Positions 1 to 6,471 of a stretch of 64,000 bases of DNA are shown piece after piece. Within the stretch, counting starts at the first letter, position 1; the number at the start of each line of letters is the position of its first letter. Both the position numbers and the translations under genes were made by a program. The stretch spans positions 22,672-86,671 of the forward strand of contig NZ_CANRPM010000005.1 in NCBI RefSeq assembly GCF_947632445.1. The letters are read 5' to 3'. The stretch is from an uncultured Bacteroides sp. (GTDB lineage Bacteria > Bacteroidota > Bacteroidia > Bacteroidales > Bacteroidaceae). The notes under the pieces were generated by a model. That model did no database searches, was not told the origin of the DNA, and saw nothing but the letters and a program-made list of their open reading frames with translations.

Positions 1-305
1 GCCGCCATCTTCTCCGCATTGGCCACGTCGCGTGCGCCCAGACGGCGCGAGATGTAGTTGCCCGACCCGTGACCGAAGAAGAAGCCCACCGCCTGAATGA
101 CGGACATCAGCGAGAACACAATGCCAACCGCCGCCGTCGACTGCGTATTGATTTTGCCGACAAAATACGTATCGGCCATGTTGTAGAAAGCCGTCACCAG
201 CATACTGATGATGGTGGGAACGGCCAGACGGGTAATGACTCCCGCAATGGGAGCCGTCGTCAGCTGTTCGTAGTTTTCTTTGGCTGTGTGGGGATGTATC
301 AGCAT
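1..305 (-). CDS. MATE family efflux transporter, N-terminal part (partial)
   Basis: The minus-strand frame opens with an ATG at 303-305 and reads MLIHPHTAKENYEQLTTAP, then runs off the left edge after about 101 codons. The visible part has the opening of a MATE/NorM-type exporter: a cytoplasmic N-terminal stretch, then hydrophobic segments containing 'PTIISMLVTAFYNMADTYFV' and a later 'GHGSGNYISRRLGARD' loop, both typical of sodium- or proton-driven multidrug exporters in the inner membrane. The start codon overlaps the last codons of the upstream ABC ATPase gene (299-1348) by 7 bp, so the two are probably translationally coupled. The substrate cannot be told from sequence. Confidence 0.85.
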   Translation of the reverse strand, partial: MLIHPHTAKENYEQLTTAPIAGVITRLAVPTIISMLVTAFYNMADTYFVGKINTQSTAAVGIVFSLMSVIQAVGFFFGHGSGNYISRRLGARDVANAEKMA

Positions 306-1348
306 CGCGTCATCATGGTTTTATCCGTTGGCGGCAAGTCAGTTTCCCGGACGACGCCCAGCAGCTCGCCGATGCTGCGGACAGTGGCCGTTGTGCCGTC
401 CGCCCGGCGGAGCACGAACATGCCGTCACCCCGCAGGCTGTCCGTCTCGATGCAGACATCGGATTCGATGTTCCGCCCGGCCAGGATGCCGTTTCGCTGC
501 AAGGCCTTGCGCACCATCGTGTAGCGCTGTCCGTGTCCGGCAAGGCGGATTTGCGAAGTGTATTCGTTGTCTACGCGGAAGAGGCCCGTTTTCAGGTCGA
601 ACACGATGCCTTTGCGGGCGAAGAAGCGACTCAGGCTGCCGTCCAGCGACAAGTCTTCGGGCGTTCCGACGGTTACCCCGCCCGCCTTGTCCATCAGCCA
701 GATTTTGTCGGCTGTCTGAAGGGCCAGTTCCAGGTCGTGGATAGAGAGGAAGATGGTCTTGCCCGTACATCGGCTCAAGCGGTGGAGCAGCTGCATCATC
801 TCCACCTTGCTGGGAAAGTCGAGGAAAGCTGTCGGCTCGTCCAGACAGATGACGGGCGTCTCCTGTGCCAGCGCCTTGGCTATCATCACCTTCTGACGTT
901 CTCCGTCGCTCAGGGTATCTATCATACGGCCGGCCAGATGCGCGATGCCCACCATAGCAATGGAGCGCGCCACCACTTCCTTGTCCGCCTTCGACAGGGT
1001 TCCCCAGAAGCCGGTATAGGGACTTCGGCCTAAGCCTACCAGCTCCGTGACGGTCATGTTGCGGATGTCACACTTCTCCGTCAGCACCACGCTCAGCACG
1101 TGCGACAGCTGCTTGTCCGTATAGGTGTCTATCTCCTTGCCCTGTATGTAGATGTTTCCGCCCAGTTTGGGCTGGAAGGCCGAGAGCGTGCGCAGCAGGG
1201 TGGACTTCCCCACTCCGTTGGCTCCCAGCAGACAAGTCAGCTCACCGCCGCAGATGTCGGCCGAGATGCCTGCCGCCACCGTCTTCACGCCATGCTTCGA
1301 AGCATAGCCGATGGAAAGGTTTTCGATATGGATGGTCGGTTGGTTCAA
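299..1348 (-). CDS. ABC transporter ATP-binding protein, FecE/BtuD type
   Basis: 349 aa. Walker A GANGVGKST is at about residues 42-50, the signature LSDGERQK at 146-153, Walker B VICLDE at 166-171 and the H-loop histidine near 204. The sequence is closest in style to the ATPases of iron-siderophore, haem or B12 importers (FecE, BtuD, HmuV). After the ATPase core, residues about 260-349 form an extra C-terminal region not needed for ATPase function. The usual FecCD permease and binding protein are not upstream. An IS982-type remnant and the accessory island begin there instead, so the gene may have lost its operon partners. It overlaps the MATE gene by 7 bp. The function as an importer subunit is inferred. 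Confidence 0.85.
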   Translation of the reverse strand: MNQPTIHIENLSIGYASKHGVKTVAAGISADICGGELTCLLGANGVGKSTLLRTLSAFQPKLGGNIYIQGKEIDTYTDKQLSHVLSVVLTEKCDIRNMTVTELVGLGRSPYTGFWGTLSKADKEVVARSIAMVGIAHLAGRMIDTLSDGERQKVMIAKALAQETPVICLDEPTAFLDFPSKVEMMQLLHRLSRCTGKTIFLSIHDLELALQTADKIWLMDKAGGVTVGTPEDLSLDGSLSRFFARKGIVFDLKTGLFRVDNEYTSQIRLAGHGQRYTMVRKALQRNGILAGRNIESDVCIETDSLRGDGMFVLRRADGTTATVRSIGELLGVVRETDLPPTDKTMMTRC

Positions 1349-1380
1349 ACGGTCTTCCTACTTTAACAGGTTCATACTTA

Positions 1381-1536
1381 ACGTGTGAGTTCAACGAATT
1401 TTAATATCGTGCTCCATTACAGAGAATTACCGACAATCATCGCGATGCTCACCGAGGACAAAGTTACGGAATTATTCTGTACGATGGAAAAATACACGTT
1501 GAAATCCGACAAGAAACGTCATTATCACCGCGATTG
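1381..1536 (+). mobile_element. IS982-type insertion sequence remnant (left end and start of transposase)
   Basis: The stretch starts with ACGTG(TG)AGTTC, an end motif also found at 39592 and 60812. It contains the first codons of a transposase reading MLTEDKVTELFC followed directly by TMEKYTLKSDKKRHYHRD (1444-1536). In the Bacteroides IS982-family transposases I recall, a MADDFCKFF-type segment lies between these two parts, so an internal deletion of roughly a dozen codons is inferred. The match stops abruptly after HYHRD. The element is dead and marks the left boundary of the accessory island. Family assignment is from memory of the N-terminal sequence. Confidence 0.6.
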
Positions 1537-1626
1537 GTTATTTTCCTCGAAATTTTTTCCTGCAATGCCACATTTTGGCACTTTCTTCTATCATCTTTGC
1601 AGCGTGATAAAAAAGACATTACGACT

Positions 1627-2517
1627 ATGAACGAACAGGAAAAAGCACGGCTGGAGGAGCTGGAAAGCAAGGATGCCGCATGGCGCGAAAAAAGGAGTGC
1701 GTACTATGGGGCGCTCATCGATGACACGAATTCGTCGGGCTCAAAGAAGAGGAGGCGGCTTGTCTACGAAGGCCTGACTCCTGAGGAGATGGACGAATAC
1801 CATCGGTTGAGCCTCAAACGCTACTGGGAATGGGTGCTGACGGACAGCGCCGAGGAGGATGCGCGTCTTGCCGCATTTCAAAAGGCCGACGAAGCGTGGA
1901 AGCGGGAGCAGGAAGAGAAGTGGGCGGCGCAGACGGCGGCGGAGATGTCGGACGGGTATCGGGACGACCTCCCTGGTAAGCGTTTGAAAGTGGTGTGCAG
2001 CCAGCCGGAAGAAACTCCGCCGGAGGAGGTGGACTGGGATGCGGAGGTAGAAAAGGATATGGAGGAATACGATGAGCTATGCTGCCATGGAATGTCGCTG
2101 GAGGATTGGCACGAATACCAAAAACTGGTGGATAAACGCCAGGCACGGTTATGGCTCGAATTTTTGCCCGGAAATGAGGATTACGACTTTGATTACCTGC
2201 TGGATTTGCTGCAATTCAAGATCAACCGCATGATTGATTATTGGCAATGGGACAGCCATAGCGGCGACGGCGATTATTATCGCAAACAAATGGAATTGGC
2301 CGTGCATCTGATCGGTATCATTCGAAATCATGGGTGCGATCCAGACGAAAGTTGTACGCGGCGGCTTCGCCACCGGGTGAACCTGCGCAACCAGGCGCGT
2401 TTCACGGCCCAGCCTACCGTGTGGTGTCCCAGCAAGCGGCATGAAGTGCGTTGGAAGAAGGCGTGGCATCTGATCTTCAAGCTCCTGGAGGAGAAATTGC
2501 AGGAGTGGTGGGATTAA
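1627..2517 (+). CDS. hypothetical protein with internal repeat, accessory island
   Basis: 296 aa, very rich in Glu, Lys, Arg and Trp, with no signal peptide or membrane segment. I chose the ATG at 1627 (MNEQEKARLEEL) because the same 20 bases start another ORF at 6162. Upstream in-frame sequence belongs to the IS remnant. Two related segments can be seen, 'EGLTPEEMDEYHRLSLKRYW' near residues 47-66 and 'HGMSLEDWHEYQKLVDKRQA' near 164-183, suggesting an internal duplication. I do not recognise the family. It is followed at 5 bp, through the first copy of a 42-bp direct repeat, by the start of a truncated DUF6557-like frame. An immunity or regulatory role would be a guess. Confidence 0.65.
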   Translation: MNEQEKARLEELESKDAAWREKRSAYYGALIDDTNSSGSKKRRRLVYEGLTPEEMDEYHRLSLKRYWEWVLTDSAEEDARLAAFQKADEAWKREQEEKWAAQTAAEMSDGYRDDLPGKRLKVVCSQPEETPPEEVDWDAEVEKDMEEYDELCCHGMSLEDWHEYQKLVDKRQARLWLEFLPGNEDYDFDYLLDLLQFKINRMIDYWQWDSHSGDGDYYRKQMELAVHLIGIIRNHGCDPDESCTRRLRHRVNLRNQARFTAQPTVWCPSKRHEVRWKKAWHLIFKLLEEKLQEWWD

Positions 2518-2553
2518 GGAACAGAGACATGTTACTAGGAGATTTGATTCAAA
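2512..2553 (+). repeat. 42-bp perfect direct repeat, copy 1
   Basis: This copy is identical to 2906-2947. It spans the stop of the upstream hypothetical gene and an ATG (2530) that begins MLLGDLIQ, the same eight residues that start the DUF6557-like protein. Here the frame diverges after the repeat and ends after 18 codons, overlapping the start of the 99-aa gene. The repeat pair brackets that small gene as if it had been inserted by recombination. Confidence 0.9.
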
Positions 2554-2574
2554 AACTAAATAAAACATACGGAC

Positions 2575-2874
2575 ATGGCAAATAAGAAAACTTTTTCATA
2601 CAAAGATCAGTCAGTAGAGCATCTGATAGAGGTTCTCGATGAAGAGGAACGAGAGAGAAAAAAATTAGGCACTCAAAACTCTGTTGCTGCAAACCCTGTT
2701 AAGAAAATTTCTAAGGAGGAATTTTATGCACCTCCTAGTAAGAAGTTATTAGCTAACTTAAAAAGATGTGCTAAGGAAGTTAATAAAATATCAGATGAAG
2801 AAGCAAGATTAATGGCTGATGAGATATATAAGAAATATGGAGAAATAAAGAGGAGAAACGGATATAAAATATGA
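2575..2874 (+). CDS. small charged hypothetical protein inserted between 42-bp repeats
   Basis: 99 aa, start MANKKTFSYKDQSVEHLIEV, lysine- and glutamate-rich and probably helical, with no membrane segment. The base composition is visibly more AT-rich than its neighbours, which suggests separate acquisition. Its stop codon overlaps (ATGA) a second frame beginning MSLTYSCFYNGK at 2871. That frame runs straight into the second copy of the 42-bp repeat, so a downstream partner gene appears to have been cut off. An antitoxin-like first gene of a two-gene cassette is one possibility, but I do not recognise the family. Confidence 0.55.
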   Translation: MANKKTFSYKDQSVEHLIEVLDEEERERKKLGTQNSVAANPVKKISKEEFYAPPSKKLLANLKRCAKEVNKISDEEARLMADEIYKKYGEIKRRNGYKI

Positions 2875-2911
2875 GTCTAACTTACAGTTGCTTTTACAAT
2901 GGTAAGATTAA
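2871..2911 (+). pseudogene. remnant start of a partner gene cut by the repeat
   Basis: The frame starts with ATG at 2871 and overlaps the previous stop by 4 bp, as in coupled operons. It reads MSLTYSCFYNGK and then enters the second 42-bp repeat in the wrong frame. Only about a dozen plausible codons remain. I read it as the truncated second gene of the cassette that carried the 99-aa protein. Short length makes this tentative. Confidence 0.3.
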
Positions 2912-2947
2912 GGAACAGAGACATGTTACTAGGAGATTTGATTCAAA
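2906..2947 (+). repeat. 42-bp perfect direct repeat, copy 2
   Basis: This is the second copy of the sequence at 2512-2553. It supplies the start codon (ATG at 2923) and first eight codons of the DUF6557-like gene. Removing one copy together with 2554-2947 would place the upstream hypothetical gene and the DUF6557-like gene 5 bp apart, which is probably the ancestral arrangement. Confidence 0.9.
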
Positions 2948-3900
2948 GCGTGACGTTCGAGCAGATCGTTCCGCATATTTTAAGGGAATACCCGGAGCAC
3001 AAAAGCCAGATTCCCTACTACAAAGAGGCGTTCGATATCCTCCGCCACATGGAGTATGCGGAGAACAGCGAAACGATTCCCGTCGAATGGGTACGGGAGG
3101 AGGATGAGGAACCGTATATCCACATCGGCAACTGCGAGGGGGATTACTGGGAGTCCAACCTCGGCAAACGTTTGGAAATCGCAGGAGACGTGCATCTTTC
3201 CGATGCCGAATTGGCGGCGCGATGTATGTGGAGCCTTACCTTCTACGGCTATTCGCCCGACGACAACAGCTATTTTGACCGTGAACCGCATAATTTTTAC
3301 GAGGAACAGGCGGAGCGGCTCAATAACCGCAATATTCTCAACTACGCGCGCATTAGGAAAAGCGAGTTTAGGAAACAATTCGGTGACAGGCGCCTCGCGT
3401 TCGACTTGGAGACGTGGAAGATTATCGAGGGCAGGGAAAGGCGTCGCAACCGCGCCAAGCGAATGCGTGATGCCCGGCAGGAACGGCGAATCAAGCAGTT
3501 GGAGCACTGCGGGAAGGTCGAACAGGACATCCGGCGCATTCTGGCACGGACGCAAGAGATCGCCCGCACGGATTTGAGCTATCTTTTCGACACGCAGCTC
3601 GTCGCTCCGGCAACCTACCGCTCGCGTGCCTTCGACCGTTCGCAGCGGCTACCCTATCTGCGCGAAATCGTAACCCGTTATGCAGACTGGGACGAGGACG
3701 ATTTGGCGAAGTTCACACGCCTCGTCGTCGTTCTATCGGCCGACCCCGCCGCCCCTTTCGATACCGACGAACGGGACACGGCTTCCGAAATCCACGCGTG
3801 CCTCGCACAACGCAGCCCCAATGCCGAGGTGCTCTGGTCGTTCGGTACGGCGGCTGATCTCGGCGAGGAGGCGGAGCTGCTGTTTCTGAGAAGTTATTGA
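2923..3900 (+). CDS. DUF6557-like protein
   Basis: 325 aa. The start at 2923 (MLLGDLIQSVTFEQIVPHIL) is preferred over an upstream ATG at 2899 because it follows AGGAACAGAG and is preserved in the repeat copy. The N-terminal half resembles the DUF6557 family as I recall it: an M-L-x-D-L-I-x-S start, a YPEH...YKEAF segment, and LSDAELAARCMWSLTFYGYS near residues 93-112. The C-terminal half is basic and arginine-rich (about 135-200), then ends in a Leu/Val-rich region. No membrane segment or signal peptide is visible. The function of the family is unknown to me. It lies in the mosaic island and is followed by a separate promoter. Confidence 0.6.
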   Translation: MLLGDLIQSVTFEQIVPHILREYPEHKSQIPYYKEAFDILRHMEYAENSETIPVEWVREEDEEPYIHIGNCEGDYWESNLGKRLEIAGDVHLSDAELAARCMWSLTFYGYSPDDNSYFDREPHNFYEEQAERLNNRNILNYARIRKSEFRKQFGDRRLAFDLETWKIIEGRERRRNRAKRMRDARQERRIKQLEHCGKVEQDIRRILARTQEIARTDLSYLFDTQLVAPATYRSRAFDRSQRLPYLREIVTRYADWDEDDLAKFTRLVVVLSADPAAPFDTDERDTASEIHACLAQRSPNAEVLWSFGTAADLGEEAELLFLRSY

Positions 3901-3909
3901 AAATTAACA

Positions 3910-3948
3910 GTTCACACGCTGCGACTGTTGAATAAAGTAGTATATTTG
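3910..3948 (+). promoter_or_regulatory. repeated promoter module with TATATTTG -7 box
   Basis: The 17-mer GTTCACACGCTGCGACT (3910-3926) is repeated with one change at 6352-6368, also just upstream of a gene. Here it is followed by TATATTTG (3941-3948), an exact TAnnTTTG -7 element, 56 bp before the next start codon. A clear TTTG -33 box is not visible. It probably drives the 4004-4222 / 4229-4675 gene pair. Confidence 0.5.
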
Positions 3949-4003
3949 CAGCCACATGTTATTTTTACATTATATAAATTGTATAACTATAAAAACTAAA
4001 GTT

Positions 4004-4222
4004 ATGAAAGTATTTAAAGTCACACCCAAACGTATCAAAAAGTCGAATGGGCAGGTGCTGACCCCCGATATGGAGGTTGTCGTGACGACGCGCTCGCACT
4101 GCAACACGCCGTTCTACAACGGGGCCGTGGAGGTCCAGGAGGCCTACATGCGGCTGTACGGCTTCGATTACAAGAAATCTTGTTGCTCCGGAAACGATTT
4201 TGATTTTGAACCATTGGGGTAG
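4004..4222 (+). CDS. small DUF6140-like protein
   Basis: 72 aa from ATG 4004 (MKVFKVTPKRIKKSNGQVL). An upstream in-frame ATG at 3956 would put 16 hydrophobic residues over the leader and is less likely. A basic beta-type N-terminus is followed by PDMEVVVTT and a conserved-looking YMRLYGFDYKKSCCSG. The pattern of a short protein ending in YG(I/V)DLKK resembles DUF6140 of Bacteroides mobile elements. That name is from memory and not certain. It sits 6 bp upstream of the N-glycosidase gene, so the pair is almost surely one transcript. Confidence 0.55.
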   Translation: MKVFKVTPKRIKKSNGQVLTPDMEVVVTTRSHCNTPFYNGAVEVQEAYMRLYGFDYKKSCCSGNDFDFEPLG

Positions 4223-4228
4223 ATACGT

Positions 4229-4675
4229 ATGAAAGTCTATTTTGCCGGTTCCATACGCGGCGGGCGCCAGGATGCCGAGCTGTACAAGCGCATCATTGCC
4301 TACATCCAGCGCAGCCATGTCGTCCTGACAGAACACGTCGGCGACCTGTCGAAGAGCAAGACCGAGGGGCTCCCGAATCGGGAGGTCGCCATCTACGAGC
4401 AGGACACGGCATGGCTGCGGGAGGCCGATGTGGTGATCGCCGAATGTACGACGCCTTCCCTGGGCGTTGGCTATGAACTGGCCTATGCCGAGGCTCACGG
4501 CATCCCGGCGCACATTTTCTATGACAAGAACCGGACGAACCTATCGGCCATGCTGACGGGAGATGGCTATTTCCAGATTCATCCTTATAGGGACGAAGCG
4601 GAAATCTATCCGCTCCTTGATGCGATCCTGTCTGAGCTCGATGACGCTGAGCGCAATTATGTGAATGCTCAATAA
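4229..4675 (+). CDS. 2'-deoxynucleoside 5'-phosphate N-hydrolase-like (DNPH1/RCL family)
   Basis: 148 aa. Residues 4-15 read YFAGSIRGGRQD and residues 59-86 contain DTAWLREADVVIAE followed by SLGVGYELAYA. These are the phosphate-binding and catalytic signatures of the DNPH1/nucleoside deoxyribosyltransferase fold, and E83 aligns with the catalytic glutamate. The family cleaves the N-glycosidic bond of deoxynucleoside 5'-monophosphates, in the cytoplasm. The last 66 bp of the homologous part (4591-4656) are duplicated at 6206-6271. Upstream lies the DUF6140-like gene at 6 bp and downstream the nuclease gene at 33 bp. A role in nucleotide pool control during conflict is inferred from context only. 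Confidence 0.8.
   Translation: MKVYFAGSIRGGRQDAELYKRIIAYIQRSHVVLTEHVGDLSKSKTEGLPNREVAIYEQDTAWLREADVVIAECTTPSLGVGYELAYAEAHGIPAHIFYDKNRTNLSAMLTGDGYFQIHPYRDEAEIYPLLDAILSELDDAERNYVNAQ
4591..4656 (+). repeat. 66-bp duplicated segment, copy 1
   Basis: These 66 bases encode DEAEIYPLLDAILSELDDAER at the C-terminus of the DNPH1-like protein. They recur at 6206-6271 with one mismatch, in the same orientation and inside a different reading unit. The two copies flank the nuclease gene and the 5751-6149 gene, so recombination between them would excise both. Confidence 0.9.
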
Positions 4676-4708
4676 TAAATTTGTTGTAACACCAATATAG
4701 TTAAAACC

Positions 4709-5767
4709 ATGGACATACAAAAAAACTTAACACACAAGCCTAATTTATTTAGTTTTGCAACATCCGAACTAAGCCAAGATGCTGTCTTGTGCTATATATT
4801 CAGTTGGGCGGACGATAAATACCTCGAAATCAATAAAGGCTTATGCGAGACAGCTAAATCATTGCTGTCACGATTCACGAGAGGAAGAATCTCCGAAAAA
4901 GAAATACACAAGGTCGAAGTAGGACGACAGTGGAAGAATATCGATATCTGGGTCGAAATCAATAACGATGCTTTCCTTGTTGTCGAGGATAAAACATCTA
5001 CCACGAGTCACAACAATCAGCTCGAACGCTATAAGGAAATTGCAAAAAATGAATACAAAGGTAAGCTGGATAAGTTATCATTTGCCTATTTCAAGACAGA
5101 TAACGAACCAAATAGCATACTTCGTTATATTAAAAGTATCGATTATGAAGTCATTACCAGAGCCGATGTTTTAGAGATACTCAGGCCTTGCGAAAGTTGT
5201 CAAATCATAGCAGACTACGTTAGCTATCTTGAAGATATAGAAAATAAAACACAGGAGTATAAAACAAAACCTGTAGATAAATGGGGTTGGTATCAATGGC
5301 AAGGTTTTTTTAAATGGCTCGAAGATGAAGCTGTCATTAACGTTGATTCATGGGGTTATGTGTCAAATCCAAGTGGGGGATTCCTTGGTTTATGGTGGCA
5401 CTTTCAACAGATAGACGATAACCTCCAAATGTATCTTCAATTTGAACAACAAAAATTCTGTATAAAAATTGAGTATTCAGGCGAAGATACCGATCGTTCC
5501 CAAATACGCGATATGTGGCACAACCGTTTGATGGAAGAAGCCAAGCGAATGGGACTTCAGGTGGAGAAGCCTTCTTTCGGAAAAGGAATGTATATGACCA
5601 TTGGTGTAGTCGAAGATATTTTTATGTATGATGACCATTCGATAAATATGAATGATCCCCATCAGATAAATTCTCTGATAGAGAAACTGCATCAATACGA
5701 AAGACTCGTTGATAGATGCACTGACCCAACTTCAACGGTAGGCAATTGGCATGACAGGCAAGGATGA
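4709..5767 (+). CDS. PD-(D/E)XK nuclease family protein
   Basis: 352 aa. The N-terminal third carries the nuclease core: NIDIWVE with D79, then AFLVVEDKTST with E93 and K95, followed by QLERYKEIAK, matching the D...ExK catalytic pattern of PD-(D/E)XK nucleases. The C-terminal half (about 190-330) is Trp- and Tyr-rich and unassigned. There is no signal or membrane segment. The gene is AT-rich, but composition changes back near 5735, and the last ~18 residues overlap the next gene by 17 bp. The 3' end may therefore be a recombinational fusion. Genes of this type often occur in restriction and phage-defence settings, which is a contextual inference. Confidence 0.75.
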   Translation: MDIQKNLTHKPNLFSFATSELSQDAVLCYIFSWADDKYLEINKGLCETAKSLLSRFTRGRISEKEIHKVEVGRQWKNIDIWVEINNDAFLVVEDKTSTTSHNNQLERYKEIAKNEYKGKLDKLSFAYFKTDNEPNSILRYIKSIDYEVITRADVLEILRPCESCQIIADYVSYLEDIENKTQEYKTKPVDKWGWYQWQGFFKWLEDEAVINVDSWGYVSNPSGGFLGLWWHFQQIDDNLQMYLQFEQQKFCIKIEYSGEDTDRSQIRDMWHNRLMEEAKRMGLQVEKPSFGKGMYMTIGVVEDIFMYDDHSINMNDPHQINSLIEKLHQYERLVDRCTDPTSTVGNWHDRQG

Positions 5768-6149
5768 TAGGCAGACCCCGGATAACATTGCGGCGGAAAT
5801 TCTGCCGTTGGACAAGCGCTGCATCTGCGAGACACTCCCGAAGATGCGGGAGCGCCGTGCGTTCTTTGCTGCGATCGCCGGGGAGTATGCTTCAATAGAT
5901 GCGTTTGTCCGGGACAACGGGCATTGGCTCGACATGGTGGGGATTGAATTGACCGCCAGCAAGAACCGCTTGACGCTGTATCTCCAGCTGGATTTCAGCG
6001 AGTACGAAGCATATTTTATCGAATCCGATACAGATGGCCGCCTGGTCGTGAGCAACCTTGTCGGCTTTCAGGATTGGACCTGCGCGAACCGCTTGCTGAA
6101 CCTCGACACCGGCGAGTATGCGCACGAAGGTTGGCAGAATGACAAATAA
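5751..6149 (+). CDS. hypothetical protein of the accessory island
   Basis: 132 aa, acidic, start MTGKDDRQTPDNIAAEI, overlapping the nuclease stop by 17 bp, which suggests coupling. The central region DMVGIELTASKNRLTLYLQL followed by alternating hydrophobic residues looks like a beta-rich small domain. No signal peptide or membrane segment. The size and position resemble polymorphic-toxin immunity proteins, but I do not recognise the family. Base composition matches the GC-richer genes of the island and not the nuclease gene. Confidence 0.6.
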   Translation: MTGKDDRQTPDNIAAEILPLDKRCICETLPKMRERRAFFAAIAGEYASIDAFVRDNGHWLDMVGIELTASKNRLTLYLQLDFSEYEAYFIESDTDGRLVVSNLVGFQDWTCANRLLNLDTGEYAHEGWQNDK

Positions 6150-6161
6150 AACAGGATAACC

Positions 6162-6323
6162 ATGAACGAACAGGAAAAAGCGCGCCTTGCCGAGCTGCAA
6201 AAGACGGACGAAGCGGAAATCTATCCGCTCCTTGATACGATCCTGTCTGAGCTCGATGACGCTGAGCGCAAATATATAGAAGACAGCAAAATCGACAAGG
6301 ACGGGAATGAACATTTCGATTGA
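6162..6323 (+). CDS. chimeric 53-codon ORF made from pieces of three island genes
   Basis: The first 20 bases are identical to the start of the 1627-2517 gene (MNEQEKAR). Codons 15-35 (6206-6271) are a 65/66-bp copy of the C-terminus of the DNPH1-like gene. The last residues KIDKDGNEHFD resemble the end of the WG-repeat protein (KIDKVGNEYFD at 6985-7017). It starts 12 bp after the previous gene. It could be translated, but it is probably a recombination scar left by gene shuffling. Confidence 0.5.
   Translation: MNEQEKARLAELQKTDEAEIYPLLDTILSELDDAERKYIEDSKIDKDGNEHFD
6206..6271 (+). repeat. 66-bp duplicated segment, copy 2
   Basis: Matches 4591-4656 at 65 of 66 positions, same strand. It lies within the chimeric ORF. 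Confidence 0.9.
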
Positions 6324-6351
6324 CAAGCGGGCACGTTGAATGGAGAAACCT

Positions 6352-6389
6352 GTTCACACGCTACGACTATCGAAAATAATAGTTATTTG
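6352..6389 (+). promoter_or_regulatory. second copy of the island promoter module
   Basis: GTTCACACGCTACGACT (6352-6368) repeats 3910-3926 with one mismatch. It is followed by a weaker match to the downstream part, ending in TAGTTATTTG (6380-6389) in place of TATATTTG. It lies 83 bp before the WG-repeat gene and probably provides its promoter. Confidence 0.4.
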
Positions 6390-6471
6390 TAGAGTTGCAT
6401 TCTTGGCGTAGCGCATGCGGCTTGTACGACGCACAGAAAGAAAAGAAACAAGATGATTAAATTTTGAGAAT

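Noticed and set aside
3965..4513. 182-codon minus-strand frame
   Set aside because: Antisense to the DUF6140-like and DNPH1-like genes, both with recognisable motifs and an upstream promoter.
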